In this document: positions 1 through 6,890 of the stretch, in pieces
How positions within the stretch are numbered: the first letter of the stretch is position 1
How the letters are laid out: every line of letters begins with the position of its first letter
Source of the DNA: Polyangiaceae bacterium
Lineage (GTDB): Bacteria; Myxococcota; Polyangia; Polyangiales; Polyangiaceae
Assembly: GCA_025936205.1 (NCBI GenBank)
Contig: JAICTU010000296.1
Span: 1 to 11,432, forward strand
DNA length: 11,432 bases
Direction of reading: 5' to 3'
The notes under the pieces: generated by a model
What the model was told of the DNA's origin: nothing
The model's database searches: none
Seen by the model: the letters and a program-made list of their open reading frames with translations, nothing else
Translations under genes and position numbers: made by a program

Positions 1-1971
1 CCCCGGGTCGGTCCCCAGCGCCAGCGAGCGCTGCGCCAGCGCTCGCGCCGCGGCAAACTGCCCGAGCTGCCGTTGCACCTGAGCGGCGAAGCGCAGGCAA
101 ATCTCGAGCCCCCAGCTGTCCTCAGCGCGCTCCGCCGCGGCCAGGCCCCGCTGGATCAGCTCGTTTCCGCTCGCGAGCTGGCCACGTAAGCTCCGGATGA
201 ATCCGAGGCCACCCAGGCTGAAGGGAATGAAGACGCAGCGGCATTGTCGCTGCTGCACCTCGACGCTCTCGGCAAAGCACTTCTCTGCGCTGGCAAAGTC
301 CCCGTGGTCGTCCATGTAGATGCGGCCCAGCACCACGAGCGCCCAGGCCAACCCCGAAAGATCGGCACTGGCCCGGAATAGCGAGATCGCGTCCTCTGCC
401 AGGGCAGCGCTCTCGCGCGGGCCGCGCACACCGACCATATTTGCCGACGCGACCAGCGCCAGGGCTCGCTCGCGAGGATAGCGGGTGGAGGCCGGCAATG
501 AGAGCGCTTCTTCCAGGAGCTCACGGGCCTCCCCCATGCGCCCTTGTTCCGAGCAGAAGGCGGCCCGCAGCGCCAGCGCCAAGCCCAGGAGCCGCGATTC
601 ACCCACTAGCTCCCGGCCACGGGTAGAGCGACAGGCATCGACCACTTGCCGCGCCGCGGCTTCCCCCTCGGACCGCCAGCAGCGACGCTCGTGATACCAG
701 CACAGGCCTTCGATCGCCTGTTCCATCCGGGCAAAGTCATACTGAGCCACGACAAAGCCCCAGGCTGCGTGGAGGTTCGCCTTCTCTCGATCCAATTCGC
801 GCAGCGTTACCCCCTGGTCGGCACACCTCAGCGGCGACCAACCCTGGCGCAGGAGCTCGCAATGGTACGCCGCGTGCCGTTCCCGGGTCGCCAGCTGCTC
901 GGGCCCCTGCTGTGCCAGCTGCTGCCCCGCGTATTGCCGCAAGAGATCGTGCATCTGCAGGCGACCGGTCTGCGCATCGCGGGTCAACAGCGATTTGCGC
1001 AACAGGCTGTCCAGTGCCTCCGGCGTGGCATCGGCCACCGCTTCTGCGGCCGCTCGCGTGAAGCCGCCGCGAAAGACACTGAGCCTGGCGAAGGTCCGGC
1101 GCTCTGCCGGCTGGAGCGTCTTCCAGGAGCTCTCGAAGACGGCGCGGATGCTCCTCTGCCGGGCAGGAATGGACGCCGTAGCATCCTGCAAGAAGTCCAC
1201 GTCCTTGACAATCTCGCCCAGGATATCGCGGGGCGTGAGCAGCGCGCTCCAGGAGGCGGCGAGCACGATGGCGAGCGGCATACCCTGCACGCGATCGCAG
1301 ATCTCGACGATCTCCGTCAGATGATGCGGGTGGCTCGCTTCGCCGAAGCCCGCGCGAGCCGCCACTTCGACGAAGAGCCGGGGAGCATCGAACTCCAGTC
1401 CCTTGGCGCTCTCGCCGGCGGCCGGCACAGCCAAGCCGCCCAGCAGGAACTGGATCTCCGCGGACACGCCCAGCGCCTCGCGCGATGCGGCCACGATCTT
1501 CAGCCGTGGGCAACCTTCGAGCAGGGCGGCCAGGAGCCGCGCGCGCCCCGCGATCTGTTCCGCGCTGTCGACCAGGAGCAGCAGGCCCTGGGGGCGCAAA
1601 TGGCGAGTCAGCTGCATTACCTCGGGCTCACCGGCGTGAAAGCGATAGCCCACCGCTTCGGCCAGCGCACAAGCGAAGGCTTCACCGCAGGTGCTGCGAC
1701 CCAGGTCGACGTAGCGGATGCCTTGTTCGAAACGCGCGCTGAACGCCCCGGCGCCGGCCACACAGCGCCCGAGCTCCTGCAGCAACCGGCTCTTTCCCAC
1801 CCCTCCCGGACCCAGGATGCTCACGAAGCGCAGGTCGGAGTCCGTCAGCATCTGGGACAGCGTCGCGAGCTCCTGCTCACGGCCGACAAATGCCGCGGCG
1901 GGACTCGCCTGGTCATCGGCCCCCTTCCTCTCTGACCCAGTCGCGCCCCATCGCCCCGCTTCCCGCAGCAT
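1..1971 (-). CDS. NB-ARC/STAND ATPase with TPR-like repeats (COG3903-like), 3' end off window
   Basis: The frame reads from an ATG at 1971 through 657 codons and leaves the window open, so the C-terminus is missing. After a short polar leader the ATPase begins at a VGRE motif (residues 29-32). Walker A is GPGGVGKS (54-61), and a Walker B-like LLLLVDSAEQ carries D135. An AASREAL sensor segment (161-167), GMPLA (230-234), a winged-helix-like segment (about 290-330) and an MHD motif in LQMHDLLRQYA (338-348) follow in NB-ARC order. From about 455 onward it is Ala/Leu-rich paired helices that look like TPR repeats. This matches the predicted ATPases found in AfsR/SARP-type regulators, which act as ATP-switched cytoplasmic signalling scaffolds. 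Unlike those regulators, no DNA-binding, kinase or other effector domain precedes the ATPase, so an effector could lie beyond the window. The start is uncertain: the same frame stays open upstream, and a GTG at 2151-2149 overlaps the preceding stop as GTGA. Confidence 0.82.
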   Translation of the reverse strand, partial: MLREAGRWGATGSERKGADDQASPAAAFVGREQELATLSQMLTDSDLRFVSILGPGGVGKSRLLQELGRCVAGAGAFSARFEQGIRYVDLGRSTCGEAFACALAEAVGYRFHAGEPEVMQLTRHLRPQGLLLLVDSAEQIAGRARLLAALLEGCPRLKIVAASREALGVSAEIQFLLGGLAVPAAGESAKGLEFDAPRLFVEVAARAGFGEASHPHHLTEIVEICDRVQGMPLAIVLAASWSALLTPRDILGEIVKDVDFLQDATASIPARQRSIRAVFESSWKTLQPAERRTFARLSVFRGGFTRAAAEAVADATPEALDSLLRKSLLTRDAQTGRLQMHDLLRQYAGQQLAQQGPEQLATRERHAAYHCELLRQGWSPLRCADQGVTLRELDREKANLHAAWGFVVAQYDFARMEQAIEGLCWYHERRCWRSEGEAAARQVVDACRSTRGRELVGESRLLGLALALRAAFCSEQGRMGEARELLEEALSLPASTRYPRERALALVASANMVGVRGPRESAALAEDAISLFRASADLSGLAWALVVLGRIYMDDHGDFASAEKCFAESVEVQQRQCRCVFIPFSLGGLGFIRSLRGQLASGNELIQRGLAAAERAEDSWGLEICLRFAAQVQRQLGQFAAARALAQRSLALGTDPG

Positions 1972-2003
1972 GCGGCGATGGTAGCACAGCGGCGCGTGCC
2001 GGG

Positions 2004-2022
2004 AGAGCCAGGAGACGGCTCT
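2004..2022. repeat. Short inverted repeat upstream of the STAND ATPase
   Basis: Arms AGAGCC (2004-2009) and GGCTCT (2017-2022) are separated by 7 nt. The element lies about 33-51 nt upstream of the ATG at 1971. It could be a leader hairpin or half of an operator. Six-base arms occur by chance often in DNA this GC-rich, and it would be inside coding sequence if the upstream GTG start is used. Confidence 0.25.
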
Positions 2023-2032
2023 TGCAGGCCGC

Positions 2033-2053
2033 TCTCGGAGCTGCAGCTCGAGA
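2033..2053. promoter_or_regulatory. Palindromic dyad in the gap before the STAND ATPase
   Basis: GAGCTGCAGCTC at 2038-2049 is a perfect 12-bp palindrome. It extends by four further pairs (TCTC at 2033-2036 with GAGA at 2050-2053) if G2037 is bulged. It sits about 62-82 nt upstream of the ATG at 1971 and about 95 nt past the lipoprotein stop, a suitable place for an operator if a promoter lies in this gap. No convincing -35/-10 pair was seen. This is the most notable structure in the 176-nt gap 1972-2147. Confidence 0.35.
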
Positions 2054-2147
2054 CACGGCTCTTTCTGGCTGGCGCGCGGAGAGGGCTCGGCACAGCGCGC
2101 AGCGAGCGTCACCAGGATACGCCCGCTGCGCGAGATCCCCCCGCTTC

Positions 2148-3362
2148 TCACTCCACGTTCGGAACCGTCGCCGTCTGGAACAGGTTGTTGCCGCTGCCCG
2201 ACTTCTTCGCGAACACGACGTGCGCGCTGTCGCCGCCGAGATTGCCACCGATCGCGAACGGACCCTCGCTGAGGGTGTCGGGCCAGGGGATCTTGACGAA
2301 GCTCTGGAACGTGGTCGTGCCCAGGTTCGTCGAGGCTTGCCAGACCTTCCCGTCCTGGGCGCGCACGTAGACCGTGTAACGGAACGTCGACGACCCGCGA
2401 TCGCGGCCGATCTCGATCGAGGGATCCGAGACGATGGTGTTGCTCGCGCCGACCGTGCCGGTGTTGATCTCGGTCCAGTTGTTGAAGCTGGTTCCGTTCG
2501 AGGTCGTGGTGCGGAACAGCTTCGTCGTGACGTTGTTCCCGGCGCGCACGACGATCATGGCGGCGCCCGGCAGCGGCGCGTGAATCATCGCCGGATCGCC
2601 GATGGCGCCCCAGCCGCTGGGCAAGATCGGCAGGTTGGTCGAGGTCCAGGGCCCGCCGAACGCGGTGGGATCCCCGGAGTTGCCGAGGTTCAGCGGATAG
2701 CTGCGCATCATCAGCTGGTTGTCCGACTTTCTGCCCAGCACCAGCAGCTTGCCGTTGTGCACGGTCGCGGCAGGAGCGCTGGCAAATGCATCGCTGCCGA
2801 CCTGCTGCCAATCGCGCACCAGGTTGCCGGCGCTGGGCGGCTCGCCAAAGTTCGTCGAGATCTGGCCCTGCTGCCAGGTCGCGTACCAGTAGCGATTCGC
2901 GGAGCCGCTCCCCTTGGCGACCACCGCGAATTGCCGGCTGGGATTGGAGCCATCGACGGCGCCGTCGAAGGTCGCGCACGCCCCCTCCGTCGAGAAGGTG
3001 AAGCTGCTGCTGCCGACCTGCGTCCAGGGCGTGAAGGGAGACCACGATTTCGACGCCAGCACGATATGATTCGAGGCATCCTTCTTGAAGATCGTCTGAC
3101 CGCCTGCCTCGCCGTAACGCGTCTCACAACCCACGGCCTGGCCCTCGACCACCACGGCGCTGCCGTCGGCGCGGCTCAGCTGGTTCCAGCCATTGACCCA
3201 TTCGCTCGCTGCCAGGTCCTGAGTCCCCAGCTCCAGCGCGGGTTCCTCTCCGGCCGACTCACCACCGCAGCCGACGCCACCCCACAGCGTCGCCAACGAG
3301 AGCGCGGCGATCGAGCACCAGCTCGCGCGATCCGAGCGAATTGCGACCGTATCTTTCTTCAT
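2148..3362 (-). CDS. Putative secreted lipoprotein with six-blade β-propeller-like repeats
   Basis: The 404-residue product starts at an ATG preceded by a strong GGAGG site. A charged N-terminus (MKKDTVAIRSDR) and a hydrophobic stretch (17-27) lead to GGVGC with C32 as the probable lipidated cysteine. The lipobox is slightly unusual because Gly replaces Leu at -3. The mature part is rich in Gly, Ser, Thr, Asn and Trp. A motif of the form hydrophobic-x-K/R-x-x-D/G-N-x-L/W recurs at about residues 92, 149, 210, 273, 334 and 385, roughly every 51-63 residues. It alternates with Trp-Thr/Gln motifs at 113, 185, 239 and 296. This spacing fits blades of a β-propeller and recalls PLL-like or fucose-lectin-like sugar-binding propellers. 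Function is unproven; surface carbohydrate binding is the best guess. It is separated from the operon upstream by 149 nt and probably has its own promoter. Confidence 0.85.
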   Translation of the reverse strand: MKKDTVAIRSDRASWCSIAALSLATLWGGVGCGGESAGEEPALELGTQDLAASEWVNGWNQLSRADGSAVVVEGQAVGCETRYGEAGGQTIFKKDASNHIVLASKSWSPFTPWTQVGSSSFTFSTEGACATFDGAVDGSNPSRQFAVVAKGSGSANRYWYATWQQGQISTNFGEPPSAGNLVRDWQQVGSDAFASAPAATVHNGKLLVLGRKSDNQLMMRSYPLNLGNSGDPTAFGGPWTSTNLPILPSGWGAIGDPAMIHAPLPGAAMIVVRAGNNVTTKLFRTTTSNGTSFNNWTEINTGTVGASNTIVSDPSIEIGRDRGSSTFRYTVYVRAQDGKVWQASTNLGTTTFQSFVKIPWPDTLSEGPFAIGGNLGGDSAHVVFAKKSGSGNNLFQTATVPNVE

Positions 3363-3367
3363 CGTGT

Positions 3368-3372
3368 CCTCC
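3368..3372 (-). promoter_or_regulatory. Shine-Dalgarno site of the lipoprotein gene
   Basis: On the minus strand GGAGG ends 5 nt before the ATG at 3362-3360. It is among the strongest ribosome binding sites in the window, and it fixes the start just ahead of the charged signal-peptide N-region. Confidence 0.75.
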
Positions 3373-3427
3373 GTCTTGGTGCCGCGCGCACGTCACCGCC
3401 CCGCCCCCGAGGGTCTGGCCTGCTGAC

Positions 3428-3459
3428 GCGGGATGTCCAGGTAGAGAGGACATCCCCGC
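3428..3459. repeat. Inverted repeat between the VWA gene and the lipoprotein gene
   Basis: GGGATGTCC (3430-3438) and GGACATCCC (3448-3456) form perfect 9-bp arms around a 9-nt spacer. Outer GC/GC pairs extend the stem if C3457 is bulged. It lies about 66 nt upstream of the lipoprotein ATG and about 53 nt past the VWA stop. With no T-run after it on the minus strand it does not look like a classical intrinsic terminator. An operator for the lipoprotein promoter, a leader hairpin or a T-less terminator are the options. Confidence 0.5.
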
Positions 3460-3483
3460 GATGTGAGGCGCTACCGCGTCGAT

Positions 3484-3498
3484 TTTCGCATTCCGAAA
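3484..3498. repeat. Small AT-richer hairpin just after the VWA stop
   Basis: TTTCG (3484-3488) and CGAAA (3494-3498) form a 5-bp stem with a 5-nt loop, about 14 nt beyond the stop of the VWA gene. It is one of the few AT-richer patches in the window. It may belong to an end-of-operon signal or to the lipoprotein promoter region, but it is weak and has no trailing T-run. Confidence 0.25.
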
Positions 3499-3511
3499 TG
3501 GAGCACCCGGC

Positions 3512-4645
3512 TCAACGCGCCGTCACAATCTCATGCCTCGCCGCCCAGGCCGCGACGTCCTGCTTCAAAATCGCGGCCGCCATCAGCTCCGGAAATAGAT
3601 CCGGGGTGCACGCGAAGGCGGGGATGTCCAGGTTCGCGAAGGCGCGCGCGTGGTTGTGGTCGTAGGACGGCGCGCCCTGATCGTCGAGCGCCAGCAAGCA
3701 CACGACCTGGACGCCGCTCTGTTTCAGCGCAGCGGCGCGAGCCAGCATCTCCTCGGCGTCGCCGCCCTCGAACAGGTCGGTGATCAGCACGAGGATGGTC
3801 TGCGCCGGGCGCGTGATGACCTGCTGGCAGTGGGCCAGAGCCGCATTGATGTCGGTGCCCCCGCCGAGCTGCGTGCCGAACAGCAACTCGACCGGGTCGC
3901 GCAGCTCGTCGGAGCGGTCGACCACGGCGGTGTCAAACAGCACGAAGCGCGTGGAGACGCTGCGCAACGAGGCGAGCACGGCGCCGAAGATGCTGGAGTA
4001 CACGACCGAGCTCGCCATCGAGCCACTCTGATCGATGCACAGCACGATGTCGCGCAGAGCGGAACGGCGGCGTGCGAAGCCGACGACGCGCTCGGCGACG
4101 ATGGTCCGGTGCTCGGCGCTGTAGTGACGCAGGTTCTTGCGGATGGTGCGATCCCAGTCGATCTCGTTGGGGCGGGGGCGCGACGTGCGCTGGACGCGCT
4201 GCAGCGCGCCGCGTACGGCCTGTTGCATCGGTCCTCGCAAGCGCTTCTCGAGCTCGCCGACCACCTTGCGCACGACCTGGCGCGCCGTGTCCCGGGTGCG
4301 CGCGGGGATCACGCTGCCCAGCGAGACCAGGCTGGCGACCAGGTGGACGTCGGGCTCGACCTGCTCGAGCAGCTCGGGCTCGAGCAGCATCTGGCGCAGG
4401 CCGAGCCGATCGAGCGCGTCTCGCTGCATGACCTGGACCACCGACGTCGGGAAGTAACTGCGAATATCGCCGAGCCAGCGCGCGACGTTGGGGCTCGAGG
4501 CTCCAAGCCCGCCGGCGCGCTCGGAGTCGTAGAGAGCCTGCAGCGTGCGATCCATGGCGGTCGCCTCCAGCGCGAGCTCGACGCCGAGCTCGGAGTCCGC
4601 TTCCTTTCCCAGGACGAGCCGCCAGCGTGCGAGGCGATCAGGCAT
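3512..4645 (-). CDS. VWA (von Willebrand factor A) domain protein, MoxR partner
   Basis: The 377-residue product is soluble, with no signal peptide or membrane helix. Residues about 1-190 form a mainly helical N-terminal domain containing VARWLGDIRSYFP and VVQVMQRDALDR, which I recognise as typical of this VWA subfamily. The VWA domain (about 197-345) has a complete MIDAS metal site: DQSGSM (205-210), GGGTD (261-265, T264) and LITD (287-290, D290). VWA proteins of this kind pair with MoxR AAA+ ATPases and use the bound divalent metal to grip a partner or client. It is the last gene of the five-gene operon. Its ATG lies upstream of the DUF5682 stop with an 8-nt overlap (4638-4645), which suggests translational coupling. 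A CoxE-like role with the MoxR ATPase encoded upstream is likely; the client is unknown. Confidence 0.93.
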   Translation of the reverse strand: MPDRLARWRLVLGKEADSELGVELALEATAMDRTLQALYDSERAGGLGASSPNVARWLGDIRSYFPTSVVQVMQRDALDRLGLRQMLLEPELLEQVEPDVHLVASLVSLGSVIPARTRDTARQVVRKVVGELEKRLRGPMQQAVRGALQRVQRTSRPRPNEIDWDRTIRKNLRHYSAEHRTIVAERVVGFARRRSALRDIVLCIDQSGSMASSVVYSSIFGAVLASLRSVSTRFVLFDTAVVDRSDELRDPVELLFGTQLGGGTDINAALAHCQQVITRPAQTILVLITDLFEGGDAEEMLARAAALKQSGVQVVCLLALDDQGAPSYDHNHARAFANLDIPAFACTPDLFPELMAAAILKQDVAAWAARHEIVTAR

Positions 4646-6878
4646 GATCCACTCCCAGCAGCTGCGCGAGCACCGGCACCACGCGCGCGACGCGCTCCGG
4701 GTCGAGGGGTTCGGCAGCGTGGGCAGGCTTCGGCGCTCGCCCCGGCGCTGCCGCCTTCATCTGTCGAGCCACGGATCGGCGCTCCGCGGGCGCGAGGCCC
4801 GAAAAGCCGCGCCGCAGCAGCGGGAGCTGCGCCTGGAACTGGTCCTCGCCGAGGCTCTCCAGCCAGCGATCGAGGACGGCCAGCAGCTCTTCCTGATGCA
4901 CCAGCAGCACGCCTTCCCCTTCCACCAGCCCCTCGATCCACTGCGCCGCGTGCGCCGGCTCCACGGCGGCGCCGAGCGCGAGGCTGGCGCGGCGCGCGAG
5001 CTCCTCGGCAGTGAGCACCCGCTGCTCGAGCAAGAGCCGAGCGGTGCGCCCGCGCACGCGCGGATGGACGGGGGCGCCGTCCGCCAGGCGCGACAACGCC
5101 TCCAGCCAGTCGCTGCGCAGCGCCGGCTCCTCGAGCAGCAGGCACGCGCGGTGCGCGGTTCCGATGGCGCGCACGAGGGCCGCCGCGGCCTCGTCATCGA
5201 GCTGCGTGCACGCGGGAAACAGCCCCACGACGATGCGCTCGAACAGGGCGCGCAGCACGGGCAACACATGCTCGGCGCGGGTGCCGCGCACGTCGCCGTA
5301 GCGCGCGACGCGCGCCAGCGGCTCGACGGCTTCCATCTGCGCGCGCACATCGCTCGAGCTGGCGGCGCGCGCGTCGAGCTCGGCGAGCAGCGCGTCGAGG
5401 GCGCGGGGCAGCGCAGCCTGCAACGCGAGCTCCGTGAGGCGCGTGAGCTCGGGCAGCTCGGCGTTGCGCGCGCGCTCGGAGAGCTTGTTGGCCGCCGCGA
5501 CCTCGATCGTATTGCCGTACGAGTTGGCCGCGATCAGCTCGACGGCGAGCTCGGGCTGCCAGCAGAGCTGGAACGTCTCGCGAAAGGTGCCGGCGCCCTG
5601 CCCGCTCTCGGGCGAGCTGCCCCATTCGACGTCGAGCACCGCCAGCCGATGCAACAGGTGGCTGCGCTCGCGATCCGTGTCCTTGCGCAGATCCAGCGCC
5701 AGCGTCTTCAGCTCGGCGGAGCGCGGCAGGCGCAGCCGCTTGCTCTGCTGTTCGAAGTCGCGCCAGATCGGCACTTGGCCGGCGTGCTCCGGCACCTCGC
5801 CCAGCGCCTCGCCGATCTCGAGCTGCTTGCGGATCAGCGCGAGGCGCGCCGGCTGGCCCCCGGCGAGCACGGCCGCGATCGACTCCCGCAGCTCGCCCAG
5901 GCCCGGCACCGGCGCGTCGCGCAAGGCCGCCAGGGCGCTCGCCAGGCGCACGGTCTCGATCACGTTCGCAGACGAGGCGTCCAGATCTTGCTCGCGGAGC
6001 AGGCGCGCTGCCCGCGTCGCCCAGACCACGTCGGCCTTGTGCCCGTGCTGCCAGAGGTGGGCGTACCAGCCGGGCGAGTCGACGCCCGCGCCGTAGCCGC
6101 TGCGGTAAGAGAGACGGGAGTAGGTCCAGGGCACCCAGGTGGCGCCGACCTTGGTCTTGGGCAGCCCCTTCAAGAGCTGCTGATCCGCCCTGGCAGGCCC
6201 GAGTTCGACCAGCCGGGGTGCGTGCCAGGCGCCACAGACCACGGCGATGCGCGCGAACCCCTCCTTGTGCGCCGCGCGGATCATCGAGCGCATGTGGGCT
6301 TCTCGCTGCAGCTCACGCCGCGCCTTCTCCTCGTGCTGTTCGCGCAGCGCGCTCATGGCCTCGAGCAACCCCTCGAACAAGCCGGTCGCGTCCACGCGCT
6401 GCTCGACCTGCAGATCCCACCAGCGCTCGCGGTCGCGGTAGCCGGCGGCCTCGGCGAGCATGCCGATCGGATCGTCGCGCAGCGCCTGCTCCTCGGCGTC
6501 GAGCGGCTCCTCCTCGGGTGCTTCGTCCGTTTGGTCCTCGCCCCGAGCCCCGGGCGCGCGCGCCGCGAGCGTGTGGGCGCAGGGCAGATCGATGAAGCGC
6601 GCCGGGATGCCGCTGCGCGCCGCGTATTGCAGCGCCTGCCATTCGGGCGAGAAGATGGCAAAGGGATAGAAGACGGCGCGCTGAGGGTTGTCGAGCGCGT
6701 GCACCAGGAGCGCGACCGGCGGCACCAGGCGCTCGTCGCTGAGCAGCGAGAGCACGCCGTTCGCGTCCGGCGGCCCTTCGACGAGCAACACGTCCGGACC
6801 GAGCGCGCTCAGCGCCGTTCGCAGCGCGCGCGCCGAGCCCGGACCGTGGTGCCGGATGCCGAAGACATGGTGGCTCAT
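4638..6878 (-). CDS. DUF5682 family protein with TraB/ChaN/EreA-like N-terminal motifs
   Basis: The 746-residue cytoplasmic-looking protein starts with its first conserved motif at residues 9-15 (RHHGPGS), which supports this ATG. VEGPPD (33-38), YPFAIFSPEW (71-80), FIDLP (95-99), EAHMR (193-197), VVCGAWHAP (213-221) and WVPWTYSRLSYRSGYG (248-263) follow. The order short His/Ser motif, then PDVLLVEG, then a charged helix with Arg, then VV-x-GA-x-H resembles the TraB/TIKI, ChaN and EreA superfamily of putative metal-dependent hydrolases. Candidate active-site residues are H10/H11, E34, E193/H195 and H219; this assignment is inference. An acidic low-complexity insert occupies about 112-132. From about 300 to the end the chain is helical and Ala/Leu/Arg-rich. 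The gene starts 12 nt after the AAA+ stop without a clear Shine-Dalgarno site and overlaps the VWA gene by 8 nt. Substrate and reaction are unknown. Confidence 0.88.
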   Translation of the reverse strand: MSHHVFGIRHHGPGSARALRTALSALGPDVLLVEGPPDANGVLSLLSDERLVPPVALLVHALDNPQRAVFYPFAIFSPEWQALQYAARSGIPARFIDLPCAHTLAARAPGARGEDQTDEAPEEEPLDAEEQALRDDPIGMLAEAAGYRDRERWWDLQVEQRVDATGLFEGLLEAMSALREQHEEKARRELQREAHMRSMIRAAHKEGFARIAVVCGAWHAPRLVELGPARADQQLLKGLPKTKVGATWVPWTYSRLSYRSGYGAGVDSPGWYAHLWQHGHKADVVWATRAARLLREQDLDASSANVIETVRLASALAALRDAPVPGLGELRESIAAVLAGGQPARLALIRKQLEIGEALGEVPEHAGQVPIWRDFEQQSKRLRLPRSAELKTLALDLRKDTDRERSHLLHRLAVLDVEWGSSPESGQGAGTFRETFQLCWQPELAVELIAANSYGNTIEVAAANKLSERARNAELPELTRLTELALQAALPRALDALLAELDARAASSSDVRAQMEAVEPLARVARYGDVRGTRAEHVLPVLRALFERIVVGLFPACTQLDDEAAAALVRAIGTAHRACLLLEEPALRSDWLEALSRLADGAPVHPRVRGRTARLLLEQRVLTAEELARRASLALGAAVEPAHAAQWIEGLVEGEGVLLVHQEELLAVLDRWLESLGEDQFQAQLPLLRRGFSGLAPAERRSVARQMKAAAPGRAPKPAHAAEPLDPERVARVVPVLAQLLGVDHA
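4652..4656 (-). promoter_or_regulatory. Shine-Dalgarno site of the VWA gene
   Basis: Minus-strand GGGAG lies 6 nt before the ATG at 4645-4643, inside the end of the DUF5682 coding region. It supports the start that gives the 8-nt overlap. Confidence 0.6.
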
Positions 6879-6890
6879 GTCAGGTCGAGC

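Noticed and set aside
737..1513. Minus-strand 258-codon frame inside the STAND ATPase gene
   Set aside because: It is an out-of-frame Arg/Gly/Ala-rich reading of the ATPase gene, whose true frame carries the winged-helix-like, MHD and TPR-like segments here.
1913..2248. Minus-strand 111-codon frame spanning the gap before the STAND ATPase
   Set aside because: It is Arg/Ala/Ser-rich, starts inside the lipoprotein gene, ends inside the ATPase gene in a different frame and shows no motif.
646..3665. Long plus-strand frames at 646-1935 and 1890-3665
   Set aside because: They are antisense to the ATPase and lipoprotein genes, show Arg/Gly/Ala-rich low-information protein and no domain motif. They are typical antisense shadows in GC-rich DNA.
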